Shown piece after piece: positions 44,794 through 54,800 of a stretch of DNA of 64,000 bases. The notes beneath the pieces were generated by a model. That model saw only the letters and a program-made list of their open reading frames with translations. It ran no database searches and was not told where the DNA came from. Each line of letters starts with the position of its first letter. Position 1 is the stretch's first letter. A program made the translations under genes and the position numbers. This DNA is from JAIQFF01 sp963788505 (GTDB lineage: Bacteria > Acidobacteriota > Terriglobia > Terriglobales > Acidobacteriaceae): contig CAWBGY010000006.1 in NCBI GenBank assembly GCA_963788505.1, forward strand, positions 248,001 to 312,000, read 5' to 3'.

Positions 44794-44983
44794 TGTGTGG
44801 GGCGGGCGCCCTCGCCCGCCGCTTTTGACTTTGGACTTGAAGCAAATCCAAAGGCAAAGGCGAATTCCAGGTCAAAGGCAAATTCCAGGTCAAAAACAAA
44901 TTCAAGGTCAAAGGCAAATTCAAGGTCAAAGGCCGCGGGCGAGGGCCCCTTCGACTTCGCTCAGGGCAGGTCCGCGCCACACG
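44794..44983. repeat. Compound palindromic element upstream of serS
   Basis: Left end 44794-44820 is the GTGTGGGGCGGGCGCCC palindrome; right end (about 44931-44983) has GGCCGCGGGCGAGGGCCC, a CTTCGACTTCGCTCAGGGCA unit at 44948-44970 and GCGCCACACG closing the outer inverted pair. Between them lies an 18-bp tandem array. Confidence 0.8.
44855..44932. repeat. 18-bp tandem repeat, 4.3 copies
   Basis: Units CAAAGGCGAATTCCAGGT, CAAAGGCAAATTCCAGGT, CAAAAACAAATTCAAGGT, CAAAGGCAAATTCAAGGT, then CAAAGG. Because 18 is a multiple of three, every frame is open on the plus strand (KANSRS repeats) and minus strand (NLPLTL repeats); neither is thought to be translated. Confidence 0.9.
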
Positions 44984-45024
44984 TGCATTTCTCGCCTCTT
45001 TTTCGGTACAGTAAGTGAGCTCCC

Positions 45025-46317
45025 ATGCTCGATCTCAACTTCGTTCGCGACAATCTGCCCCTGGTCGAAGAGAAGCTGCGCCAGCGCGGCATGGATCCGG
45101 CCCAGGTGCTGAAGGATTTCCACCAGGTGGACAGCCAGCGACGGCACGCGATTACGGAAGCCGAGACCATGAAGGCCCGGCGCAATCGCGCCTCCGAGGA
45201 CATTGCCAGGCTGAAGAAGAGCGGCCAGGACGCGACTGCCCAGATTTCTGAAACCAAGGAACTGCGGGAGCAGATCCAACAGCTGGAAAAGGCGGCGGAA
45301 GAGTTCGAGACCAGCCTGCGCGACATTCTCACCGGCATCCCCAATCTGCCCCACGAAAGCGTGCCCGTGGGGAAGACGTCTGACGACAACATTGAAGTGC
45401 GGCGGTGGGGCGCGCCGCCGAAATTTGATTTCACCCCCAAACCGCATTGGGAACTCGGCGAAGAACTCGGCGTGCTTGATCTGGAACGTGCCACCAAGCT
45501 CTCGGGCGCGCGCTTCGCCGTGTACTGGGACCTGGGAGCGAGGCTGGAACGGGCGCTGGCGAATTTCATGCTCGATCTGCACACTCGCGAGCACGGCTAC
45601 ACCGAGGTGCTGCCGCCGTATCTGGTGAATTCCGAGTCGATGTATGGCACCGGACAGTTGCCGAAATTCGCTTCCGACCTCTTCCGTGTGCCCCACGGCG
45701 AAAAAGACCTTTGGCTGATTCCGACAGCCGAAGTTCCAGTCACCAATCTTTATCGCGACGAAGTGCTGGACGCCTCGCGTCTGCCGGTTTCGCTCACTGC
45801 GTACACGCCCTGCTTCCGCAGCGAGGCGGGTTCCTATGGCAAAGACGTGCGAGGCATCATCCGGCAACACCAGTTCCAGAAAGTCGAACTGGTCAAATTT
45901 GCGAGGCCCGACACTTCTTACGACCAATTGGAGAAGCTGACCCACGACGCCGAGGAAGTCCTGCAAAAGCTCGGCTTGCACTACCGGGTGGTTGCGCTTT
46001 CCACCGGCGACATGGGCTTCTCTTCGGCCAAGACTTATGACATTGAAGTGTGGCTGCCGGGGCAGCAGTTGTTCCGCGAGATTTCGTCGTGCTCGAATTT
46101 CGAGTCTTTCCAGGCGCGGCGGGCGAACATTCGTTACCGTCCGGAAGGAAAGAACAAGACCGAATTTGTCCACACCCTCAATGGCAGCGCACTGGCGGTG
46201 GGGCGCACCTGGGTGGCGATCGTGGAAAATTTCCAGCAGGCCGACGGCAGCGTTGTAATTCCGGAAGCGTTGCAACCGGCCATGGGGACAGATCGCATCC
46301 GGCCAAAGAAATTCTAG
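45025..46317 (+). CDS. serS: Seryl-tRNA synthetase
   Basis: 430 residues. N-terminal coiled-coil arm (about 30-100: EAETMKARRNRASEDIARLK), which grips the long variable arm of tRNA(Ser), then the class II core: PPYLVNSESMYGTGQLPKFA, motif 2 PCFRSEAGSYGKDVRGIIRQ with HQFQKVELVKFARP, and motif 3 NGSALAVGRTWVAIVENFQQ. The C-terminus PEALQPAMGTDRIRPKKF is typical. It can also serylate tRNA(Sec), which links it to the SelB gene here. The ATG at 45025 lacks a strong Shine-Dalgarno. Confidence 0.97.
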   Translation: MLDLNFVRDNLPLVEEKLRQRGMDPAQVLKDFHQVDSQRRHAITEAETMKARRNRASEDIARLKKSGQDATAQISETKELREQIQQLEKAAEEFETSLRDILTGIPNLPHESVPVGKTSDDNIEVRRWGAPPKFDFTPKPHWELGEELGVLDLERATKLSGARFAVYWDLGARLERALANFMLDLHTREHGYTEVLPPYLVNSESMYGTGQLPKFASDLFRVPHGEKDLWLIPTAEVPVTNLYRDEVLDASRLPVSLTAYTPCFRSEAGSYGKDVRGIIRQHQFQKVELVKFARPDTSYDQLEKLTHDAEEVLQKLGLHYRVVALSTGDMGFSSAKTYDIEVWLPGQQLFREISSCSNFESFQARRANIRYRPEGKNKTEFVHTLNGSALAVGRTWVAIVENFQQADGSVVIPEALQPAMGTDRIRPKKF

Positions 46318-46459
46318 TTGTACAGCGTTGTAACCTGGTTTACTGTGGGCGCCGCGGGTCGCCCGCGCGAGTGTGTTTTGAGGCCCGAGCTTGCCAAGCT
46401 CAGCAGGCAAAGCCTAGACTTAACTGGACTTAGCCGGAAAAGATTCGACCGAAACCAGA

Positions 46460-46870
46460 ATGGCGACAACCATTGCCGACGCGCCCCCCGTGCCCAAGTC
46501 CAGGGTCTGGCGCACAATTCGGGATTTCATCCTGTGGTCGTACGAGCGTGGCACGCTTCAGTATGACGTGATGGTTACCCTCATCCTGCTGTTCGTGTTT
46601 CTCTCGCCGTACTGGATCGACTTCCACGATAAACCGGTGGAGCGCAATCCGCATCCCATCGGTGTCGTTGTAACTCCGGAGGCGGGCGGCGGCTTCATTT
46701 ACCAGATTGAAGGCTCGGCCATCTCGGCCACCGACGAAGCGACGGTGCGGCAGGAGTTGCTGCGGATTGTAGAACCCATATCGGGCGAAGTGAGCATCAC
46801 CAGATACGAAGCTCTGCGCGATCCTCAAGGACGGGTGCTGACTTACAAAGTCTGGGTGCACAAGGAGTAG
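46460..46870 (+). CDS. Small single-span membrane protein, unknown function
   Basis: 136 residues. A cytosolic N-terminus (TIADAPPVPKSRVWRTIRDF) leads to one clear membrane helix (YDVMVTLILLFVFLSPYWI, about 35-53), followed by a soluble domain with VVVTPEAGGGFIYQIEGSAI and VWVHKE at the end. No family recognised. It lies 142 bp after serS and 33 bp before a LolA-like gene on the same strand, so it may act in the same envelope process as that gene. Confidence 0.7.
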   Translation: MATTIADAPPVPKSRVWRTIRDFILWSYERGTLQYDVMVTLILLFVFLSPYWIDFHDKPVERNPHPIGVVVTPEAGGGFIYQIEGSAISATDEATVRQELLRIVEPISGEVSITRYEALRDPQGRVLTYKVWVHKE

Positions 46871-46903
46871 CAATCGCCGCTCCGCTGTGCTGGCGAGGCC
46901 AAC

Positions 46904-47620
46904 ATGAAATGCGTGCCATCACTTTGCTGGTGCGGTCTGGCGATCGTTTGTCTGGCATCTCTGTTCGCGGCGCAGGCCCCGGCCGATTCCCCATCGGACG
47001 CCGCTCTGGAAAAAGTTCTGAGCCGCATGGACAGCGCCGCCGAAGCTTTTCGCACCACTGAAGCCACCGTTCTCTGGGACCAATACCAGAAAGTTGTGGA
47101 CGAACACGAGCAGCAAAAGGGGAAGGTGTATTTCCGCCGCACCGGCGGCGAGATCGAGATGGCGGCTGACATTACCGATCCGGACCAGAAGTATGTGCTG
47201 TTCAATGGCTCCAAGGTGCAGGTTTACCAGCCCAAAATCGATCAGGTGACGGTTTACAACACCGGGAAGAACCGGGAAGCGTTCGAGGGCTTTCTCGTCC
47301 TGGGCTTCGGCGGCCGCGGACATGACATGCTGAAGTCTTTTGATGTGAAGTACTTGGGCAACGAAACGGTAGACGGCAGGGAGACCGCGAAACTGGACTT
47401 GGTCCCCAAGGCGGCCAATGTGCGCAACAACGTGGACCACATCGTCCTCTGGATCGACCCGGCCCTGGGGATTTCGGTGCAACAGCAGTTTTTCTTCGGC
47501 AAATCGGGTGACTTTCGCCTGGCCACCTATTCCGACATCAAGGTGAACGAGAAGATCCCGGACTCCGCATTCAAGCTTAAAACCAGCGGCAAGACCAAGT
47601 TCATATCGCCGCAGGGCTGA
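46904..47620 (+). CDS. LolA-like periplasmic lipoprotein-carrier family protein
   Basis: 238 residues. N-terminal hydrophobic signal (SLCWCGLAIVCLASLFAAQA) and then a LolA/LolB-like body: LSRMDSAAEAFRTTEATVLW, GKVYFRRTGGEIEMAADITD, YVLFNGSKVQVYQPKIDQVT, VDGRETAKLDLVPKA and HIVLWIDPALGISVQQQFFF, KINEKIPDSAFKLK-like ending. Proteins of this fold carry lipoproteins or other lipids across the periplasm; which cargo is unknown. GAGG sits 5 nt before the ATG. Follows the small membrane protein with a 33-bp gap. Confidence 0.75.
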   Translation: MKCVPSLCWCGLAIVCLASLFAAQAPADSPSDAALEKVLSRMDSAAEAFRTTEATVLWDQYQKVVDEHEQQKGKVYFRRTGGEIEMAADITDPDQKYVLFNGSKVQVYQPKIDQVTVYNTGKNREAFEGFLVLGFGGRGHDMLKSFDVKYLGNETVDGRETAKLDLVPKAANVRNNVDHIVLWIDPALGISVQQQFFFGKSGDFRLATYSDIKVNEKIPDSAFKLKTSGKTKFISPQG

Positions 47621-47748
47621 ACCGCGGCAACCTGCCGAAAGTCCTCGATAAAATTTGGAGGCTGAAAAAGCGAAGCGGGACGGTATACTAATTTTGCGCC
47701 CTTTGCATTGGTCGATTAGCTTTTAGAAATCCTGGAAACCTGAATTGC

Positions 47749-47964
47749 ATGGCCAAGGTTTTTACGATCCCGGTTCCCCCGAAGATTGGGCGCAAACGGC
47801 GTGAACGCACCGCCGATCCGCGTTACGTGGACGGTCAGCGCTTGCTGGTCGAAGCGATGAAGTATCTGGCGCAAGCCGATCCTATCGCCAACCGTGGCGC
47901 CATTGAGCTGCTTTCCGAACACGTTCGCACCCGCTTCCGCATGAGCGATTCCCCTTTGAGCTAA
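47749..47964 (+). CDS. Small conserved-looking protein, unknown function
   Basis: 71 residues: basic N-terminal half (KIGRKRRERTADPRYVDGQR) and a helical second half (LLVEAMKYLAQADPIANRGA, IELLSEHVRTRF). No signal or membrane segment. The composition is protein-like and codons match the neighbours, but no family is recognised and no Shine-Dalgarno is seen. TATACT at about 47683-47688 could be a -10 box, without a well-placed -35. Confidence 0.5.
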   Translation: MAKVFTIPVPPKIGRKRRERTADPRYVDGQRLLVEAMKYLAQADPIANRGAIELLSEHVRTRFRMSDSPLS

Positions 47965-48237
47965 GGCCCAGGATTCTGTTCTGCTTCCGCAGCTGGCCGG
48001 GCTATCTCCCATCGGTCGCCTCGACAATAAAAAAATTACTGATCCGGATGAAAAATCTGGATAAGAAGCAGGCTATGTGCGAGACGGATGTTCATCTATG
48101 ACCATTGGTCAGGCTTCGACCAACGACTCGATCCTGTTGTGTGCAGCGAATTCTGCTTGATAGTTGCGCCTCACGCCCACTAAACTCCCGCGTGACAACG
48201 TTTTCTGCTTCCAAACCCAATCCGAGGGGGAAAGACC

Positions 48238-51200
48238 ATGAGGCGCCATCTGGTTTTTAGGCGAGGGTTCTTTTTTCTGCTCGTTGTCAGCTTGTGTCTT
48301 GCCTGTCCACTTTTTGCTCAAAAGATCACCGGAGACATCACCGGAGTTGTGACGGACAGCTCGGGGGCGGTCGTACCGAACGCCATGGTAACCGCGCAGA
48401 ACCTTGGCACGAAGATCACTCGCTCGGTCACGACGAATGAGACCGGGGGGTTCCGCATCAATGGTCTTGACATCGGCAGCTACCGGTTGGCAGTGTCGGC
48501 GCCGGGATTCAAGACGACGCAGCGCAATGCTGAGGTTTCGGCTGGGGGCCTCACCAATGCCAATTTTTCCCTGCAGGTAGGGCAGCGCAGCGAAACCATT
48601 GAAGTTGAGGGTACGGCGCCTTTGGTCGAATCGTCCCCCAACAACAACAATTACGTCGACAATGCCAAGATCGAGTCGGTCCCGCTGAATGGCCGCGACT
48701 TCAACTCCCTGCTGGCGATTACCCCCGGCGTGCAGCGGACTCCGGGTGGCGGCTTCCTGGCCATCAGTATCAACGGCGCGCGCACCACCTCCAACAACTA
48801 CCTGATCGACGGCTTGTACAACAACGACCGCTATTATGGCGACTCCTCGGTGGGCCAAACCGGGGTGGTGGGAATTCCGGCAACGCTGTTTCCGCCCGAG
48901 GCCATCGAAGAGCTTGCCGTGCAGGAGACGCCCTCCGCGGAATTCGGCGTCAAGGGCGGCGCTCCCATCAACATGGTGATGAAAAGCGGCACCAATGCCT
49001 GGCACGGTACTGCCCAATGGGTACGGCACACCGACTTCGCCGATGCCATCAACTATTTCTCCAAACATTCCGGTTGCGGCGGCGACCCCGACCCCTGTGT
49101 GCCTACGAACATCCGCAACCAGCAGTTTGGCGGAACCGTAGGAGGCCCGATCTGGAAGGACAAGACTTTTTTCTTCCTGTATTACGAGGGCCAGCGCTAC
49201 CAGTCCGAAGGAGTGGTCAACCGGTCGGTGGTTTCCACCGACGATGTCGCAACCGCGCGGGCTAACATCGCGACTGCCGGCCTGACGACGACGGCGGCGG
49301 GCGAGGCCCTGCTCAGCTATTTCCCCAGTTCACCGACCGGCAACCTCGTGCTGAAGACTCCCACGACTGACAGCATGAACGGATTCGGAGTGAAGGTGGA
49401 CCACCATATCAACTCCAGGAACACAATTTCGGGCCGTTACATTTTTGGGGACAGCCTGCAGAGTGCTCCCGCGTATGCCGGTTTACCGGCCGGAGGCAAC
49501 AATCCCAGCAACCTGTTCAACTCCGTGGCTCCTTCGCGTACTCAAATGGCGGGCGTGAGCCATGTCTGGAATATCGCGAACGACAAGATTTTGGAGAGCC
49601 GCTTCGGCTGGCAACGCTTCGCGCAGATCATCACGGTCAACAACAAGGTTGATCCCAAGAGCCTGGGAGTAGATACGGGTCCGCTCGACACGGCTGATTT
49701 TGGCGTACCGTACGTCTATCTTTACAATTTGGGCTACGGCGGATATATCGGCGGAGTGCAAGCCTATCCCATCACCACTCGTCCCGACCAGACTTACGAT
49801 TGGTCCGAGCACTTCAGCTGGGTCAAGGGAAATCACAGCATCAAATTAGGGGGCAACTATCAGTCGGCCTACACCAATAGTCTGCGCAACCGGGCCAGAA
49901 GTGGAATCGTGGCTGGCTATTACACGGGTAGCGTCGGTGAGATCGAACAATTGTTGCTCGGCAAGGCCGACCTCGCGGACCGCAACTTTGGCGACACGCA
50001 TCGCCACATCCTCCAAAAATCGGTGGGATTTTACGGCCAGGATGAATGGAGAGTGTTGCCTCATCTGACTCTGACCTATGGCTTGCGTTGGGAAATTAAT
50101 ATGCCCCTGACTGAGAAAGACGACTTGGGAGCCAATTTCTTCCCGGACCGCGGGCTGGTGACACTCGGACATGGCATTAGCAGCCTCTATGACAAAGACC
50201 CTTGGGATTTCGGCCCTCGTCTGGGCTTCGCCTGGGACGTCTTTGGCACCGGCAAGACAGCCCTGCGGGGCGGCTATTCTCTGACCTACGACGTGCCTAA
50301 CTTCGGCGCCATCGCCGCACCCTACAGTTTTGCTCACGCTCGCTCGGGTTCGTTCACCGAGCCTTTTCAGGGGCAATTCTCCTCGAATTCGATTACGTTG
50401 GCAGGCGCGGCGGGTGTGCCGGCGGACGATCCCACCGCGACCTGCGTGGATCCCAACAATCCCGACGCGGGGGGGGACTATGTTTGCTTCGACGACGCGA
50501 CGTCCGGTCCGCTCTTTGGCACCAGCCCTTCCGGAGTGCAACCTTTCAACGCCTTTTCCGTGGTGAAGAATTTCAAGACGCCGCGGGCCCACAACTACAA
50601 CCTGAGTATTCAGCAGGAGATCACGCAAAATCAGGTCCTGACCATTGCCTACTCAGGCAGCTACGGCCAGAAGTTAGTGATGTATCGTGACTTGAACGCC
50701 AGCCCGATCGGCGGCAGCGGGGTCAGGCCTTTTGACAACGTCTTTGTGAACGCCGACGGTCCCGAGTTCCAACACATCATCCAGGCGACCAACGCGGCAC
50801 AGTCACGCTACGACAGCCTGCAGGCCACTTTCGCCCAGCGTAACTGGCATGGCGTCAACCTTACCTACAACTACACGTGGAGCAAGTGTTTTGACGAGAA
50901 CTCGGTAAATCGTGGCGGCGCGGGCGACTATCCGCAGGCCAACAATCCGTTTATTCCCCTGGATTCGCGAGGCCTGTGCGATCACGACGTTACCAACAAC
51001 TTTAACGTGAGCGGTCTGTATAGTCTTCCCGCCATCCCGAAGGTGCACAAAATGATCGGCCAAGGCTGGCAGATCAGTACCATCTACACTGCTCTTAGCG
51101 GACGGCCCTTCTCGGCGCTCATCAACGGCGATCCCTCGGGGCAAGGCCTGAGTGCAGTTTCCCTCCGCGCCTCCTACGACGGAAGTCCGATCCAGTACAA

Positions 51201-51615
51201 CTACCGCAATCCCGACGCCTACGTGGTGGAGACCTACATTACGGATCCGACCACGCAAGCCGACCCGTGCGGTAACAATGCATTAGGGTCTCCGCTTTCA
51301 CCTTTTTACTTTCCGTGTGACGGTACAATTGGCAACTCTCGCCGCAACCTCCTGCGCGGTCCGGGCCTGAGCCAGTGGGATGCGACCATTATCAAGGACA
51401 CAAAACTAGGCGAGCGTTTGACCATGCAGTTCCGCTGGGAGGTCTTCAACGTTCTCAACCGGGCGAACTTTGCGCCCTACGTTTCGAACAACGTCATCGG
51501 CAATAGCGGTAATTTCGGAACCATTACTTCGACCCCAGATGTCGCGGCGGGCAACCCAGTGATTGCCCAGGGTGGCCCGCGAAACATGAACTTCGCCGTG
51601 AAGTTCATCTTCTAG
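48238..51615 (+). CDS. TonB-dependent receptor with N-terminal carboxypeptidase-regulatory-like domain (Oar-like), paralogue 1
   Basis: 1125 residues. Signal peptide RRGFFFLLVVSLCLACPLFA, then a beta-sandwich regulatory domain (KITGDITGVVTDSSGAVVPN to about residue 115), the plug with VPLNGRDFNSLLAITPGVQR and the beta barrel, ending in the aromatic outer-membrane signal NFAVKFIF. Such receptors take up large substrates, often glycans or peptides, using ExbB-ExbD-TonB energy. GAGGGGGAAAG precedes the ATG. It is followed by a strong terminator and then by a close paralogue. The substrate is unknown; no SusD or glycoside-hydrolase partner is adjacent. Confidence 0.92.
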   Translation: MRRHLVFRRGFFFLLVVSLCLACPLFAQKITGDITGVVTDSSGAVVPNAMVTAQNLGTKITRSVTTNETGGFRINGLDIGSYRLAVSAPGFKTTQRNAEVSAGGLTNANFSLQVGQRSETIEVEGTAPLVESSPNNNNYVDNAKIESVPLNGRDFNSLLAITPGVQRTPGGGFLAISINGARTTSNNYLIDGLYNNDRYYGDSSVGQTGVVGIPATLFPPEAIEELAVQETPSAEFGVKGGAPINMVMKSGTNAWHGTAQWVRHTDFADAINYFSKHSGCGGDPDPCVPTNIRNQQFGGTVGGPIWKDKTFFFLYYEGQRYQSEGVVNRSVVSTDDVATARANIATAGLTTTAAGEALLSYFPSSPTGNLVLKTPTTDSMNGFGVKVDHHINSRNTISGRYIFGDSLQSAPAYAGLPAGGNNPSNLFNSVAPSRTQMAGVSHVWNIANDKILESRFGWQRFAQIITVNNKVDPKSLGVDTGPLDTADFGVPYVYLYNLGYGGYIGGVQAYPITTRPDQTYDWSEHFSWVKGNHSIKLGGNYQSAYTNSLRNRARSGIVAGYYTGSVGEIEQLLLGKADLADRNFGDTHRHILQKSVGFYGQDEWRVLPHLTLTYGLRWEINMPLTEKDDLGANFFPDRGLVTLGHGISSLYDKDPWDFGPRLGFAWDVFGTGKTALRGGYSLTYDVPNFGAIAAPYSFAHARSGSFTEPFQGQFSSNSITLAGAAGVPADDPTATCVDPNNPDAGGDYVCFDDATSGPLFGTSPSGVQPFNAFSVVKNFKTPRAHNYNLSIQQEITQNQVLTIAYSGSYGQKLVMYRDLNASPIGGSGVRPFDNVFVNADGPEFQHIIQATNAAQSRYDSLQATFAQRNWHGVNLTYNYTWSKCFDENSVNRGGAGDYPQANNPFIPLDSRGLCDHDVTNNFNVSGLYSLPAIPKVHKMIGQGWQISTIYTALSGRPFSALINGDPSGQGLSAVSLRASYDGSPIQYNYRNPDAYVVETYITDPTTQADPCGNNALGSPLSPFYFPCDGTIGNSRRNLLRGPGLSQWDATIIKDTKLGERLTMQFRWEVFNVLNRANFAPYVSNNVIGNSGNFGTITSTPDVAAGNPVIAQGGPRNMNFAVKFIF

Positions 51616-51635
51616 CGAAAGCAATTGAAAGCCTG

Positions 51636-51668
51636 GGGAATCTGCTTACGGCAGATTCCCTTTTTTTT
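51636..51668 (+). terminator. Intrinsic terminator after TonB-dependent receptor 1
   Basis: Perfect 10-bp stem GGGAATCTGC / GCAGATTCCC with a 5-nt loop followed by eight T residues. Confidence 0.9.
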
Positions 51669-51834
51669 GGCATCTTTTAACAAACGATCGACGATGTCAT
51701 CGCTCGGATGACTGGTAGTCACCTCACAGCGATATTCTTTGCGACATTCTTCTTGATCGTTGCCGATGAGCGCCACTACACTTTTTCATCCAGTCCAAGC
51801 TCTGGTCACACGGAGCGAAACGAGGTCATTCCCC

Positions 51835-54800
51835 ATGGCGCGCGGCTGCTTCTCACGCTTCGTTTTGGTTTTCCTCCTCGCCGTCTTGTGCAGCTTGCCC
51901 ACGCTGGCCCAAAGGATCACCGGCGACATTACCGGCGAAGTGACCGACAGCACAGGCGCCGTAGTGCCCAACGTAACGGTAACGGCGGTAAACACAGGCA
52001 CGAATTTGTCCCGCTCTGGAGTCACCAGCGATACCGGTACCTTTCGTATTCCGGAGCTTCCCATTGGCACTTACAGGGTCACCGCTTCAGCCGAGGGCTT
52101 CAAGTCCGCGGTCCAGACAGCCGACGTCCTGGCCGGCGCGGTGATTCAAGCCAGCTTCAAGCTGACCGTTGGTCAACGCACGGAAACCGTCGAAGTGGAA
52201 GGCACCGCGCCGCTGGTGGAACTCTCGTCCAACAATAACAATTACGTGGACAGTGAAAAGATCGAGAACGTCCCGCTGAACGGACGCGATTTCAACTCGC
52301 TGCTGGCCATCACTCCCGGCGTCCAGCGCACTCCGGGGGGCGGGTTTCAGGCGATCAGTATCAATGGCAGCAAAGTCGAGTCCAACAACTACTTCATCGA
52401 CGGCCTTTATAACAACGACCGCTACTACGGCGATTCGGCCATCGGCGAGACCGGCATCGTGGGAATTCCAGCCGTGTTATTTCCTCCCGAAGCCATCGAA
52501 GAACTCAGCATTCAGGAAACGCCCTCGGCTGAGTTCGGAGTCAAGGGCGGCGCTCCCATTCTGCTCAACATGAAGAGCGGAACGAACACGTGGCACGGCT
52601 CGGGGACCTGGGTCAACCATAGCGGATTTGGCGACGCCTCCAACTATTTTTCTCAAGGGCAGAAGACTCCGATTCACAACAATCAGTTCAATGGCACGAT
52701 TGGCGGCCCCATCATCAAAGACAAGGCCTTCATGTTCCTCTTCTACGAGGGGCAACGTTACAAATCATTGGCCGTAAGCAGCCGGTTTGTGCCCACGCCC
52801 GACGAAATTCAAGGCGCGATTGACGACATTACCGGAAAGGGGCTGACCGTCGATCCGGTCGGCCAGACTCTGTTGAATTTCTTTCCCACCGACCCCAGCG
52901 GCGTGATCATCGCTCAGAGCCCAACCAGAGCCAGCGCCAACACCTTCGGCGTCAAGTTCGATTACCGGCTGAACAACGCGAACTCTCTTGCCGTACGGTA
53001 CATTTTCGGTGACAGCCTGCAGAGCGCCCCACCGTTTGCCGGGCTGCCGCCGGGCCCGGGACAGCCTGCGGATTTATTCAACTCGGTGGCGCCCTCACGC
53101 GCACAGATGGCGGGCGTGAGTTTGATCTCGAACTTCGGCACCAACAAAATCCTGGAAAGCAGGCTGGGATTCACCCGCTTCGCCCAGTTGTTGGGTATCC
53201 AGAACAAAATTGATCCTAAAAGTCTCGGCGTGGACACGGGCCCCCTCAGCCCCGCCGATTTTGGCGTGCCCTATGTCTATCTCCTGCCGCTCGGCTATGG
53301 CGGTTACATCGGCGGAGTGCAGGGCTATCCTATTACCACGCGGCCCGACCAGACCTGGGATTGGTCGGAGCACTTTTCCTGGGTCAAGGGAAATCACACC
53401 ATCAAGTTCGGCGGCAATTTCCAGAGGGCATACACCAACAGCCTCCGCAACAATGCCCGCACCGGAATGCTCCTGGGATATTTCAGTTACTACACATCGA
53501 TTTCCGGGGACCCGATCCAGGACTCCATTGAGGAGTTGCTTCTGGGCAAGGCTGACAATGCCAATCGCGCCTTCGGTGACACCCATCGACACCTGGTCCA
53601 GAACTCGGTTGGTTTTTATGTCCAGGATGACTGGAAGATCAAGCCCCGCCTCACTCTGACTTTCGGACTGCGCTACGACATTTTTGGCAACCTGCGCGAC
53701 CGCGACAACGTGGCCGCCAACTTCTTTCCTGGAGCAGGTCTGGTCCAGGTCGGTCACGGAATCAATCGTCTCTACAACATCGACTACAGGGACTTTGGCC
53801 CCCGGCTCGGCTTCGCCTGGGACATCTTTGGCACTGGGAAGACCGCTTTGCGCGGCGGCTATTCCCTGACCTACGACGTTCCGAATTTCGCCACGTTGGC
53901 CTCGCCGTATTCCCTGGCGGGCGCGAGCGCGGGTGCATTTACCCAACCCAACCTGGGGTTGTTCTCGGTTTCGATTTCAGGCGACGTAGGCCTGGGAGGC
54001 GGTTCAGGGCTACCCCCGGACCAGGCTGGCAACTTCCCCGGTAGTGGTTGTTTCGATCCCGTCACTGGAGCTGGGGACTACATCTGTTTCTCTCAGGGAC
54101 CGGTCTTTGGCCCCAGCCCTACCGGAGAGCCGCCTTTTGACGCGTACTCCGTGGTGCAAGATTTCAAAACTCCGCGGGCGCACAACTACAGCCTCAGCAT
54201 CCAGCAGGAAATTGCCCGCAACAATGTGCTGACTGTCGGTTACTCCGGCCAGCACGGACAGGATCTCGCTATTAACCGCGACCTGAATGCCAGTCCACTG
54301 GGCAGCGGGGGCGATCTTTCCGACCGTCCATTCTTCAGTCAGTTCCCCAATCTCCGGCACATTGTCCAAACCACGAACCTGGGCGACTCTCAGTACGACA
54401 GCTTGCAGGCGTCCTACAACCAGCGCGACTGGCACGGACTGGACACGGCCTACAACTTCACCTGGAGCAAGTGCTTTGACGAGAGCTCTTTCAACCGCGG
54501 TGGCACCGGCGACTATCCCCAGTTGCAGAATCCGCTGAGCATCTCGGACAATCGCGGCCTCTGCGACCACGATGTGCGACTCAACTTCAACGTCAGCGGC
54601 GTTTACTCTTTCCCAACTCTTCGTTTTGTGGGCGAACGGTTGGGCAAGGGATGGCAACTGAGCACCATCTTCACCGCCATCAGTGGACGCCCTTTCAGCG
54701 TCCTGCTAGGCGGGGGCGCTGATCCTTCTGGTCAGGGTCTGTCCGGCAGTTCTATTCGGGCGTCGTGGGATGGTACGCCGGTCAAGTACAACACCCGGAA

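Noticed and set aside
44855..44932. Possible CRISPR-like array
   Set aside because: Units are 18 bp and directly adjacent, with no spacers and no cas genes; an ordinary tandem repeat.
44774..44980. N-terminal extension of the phosphatase-like protein (CPERSRR and NLPLTL repeats)
   Set aside because: Translation of repeat DNA ahead of a proper signal peptide that starts at 44773.
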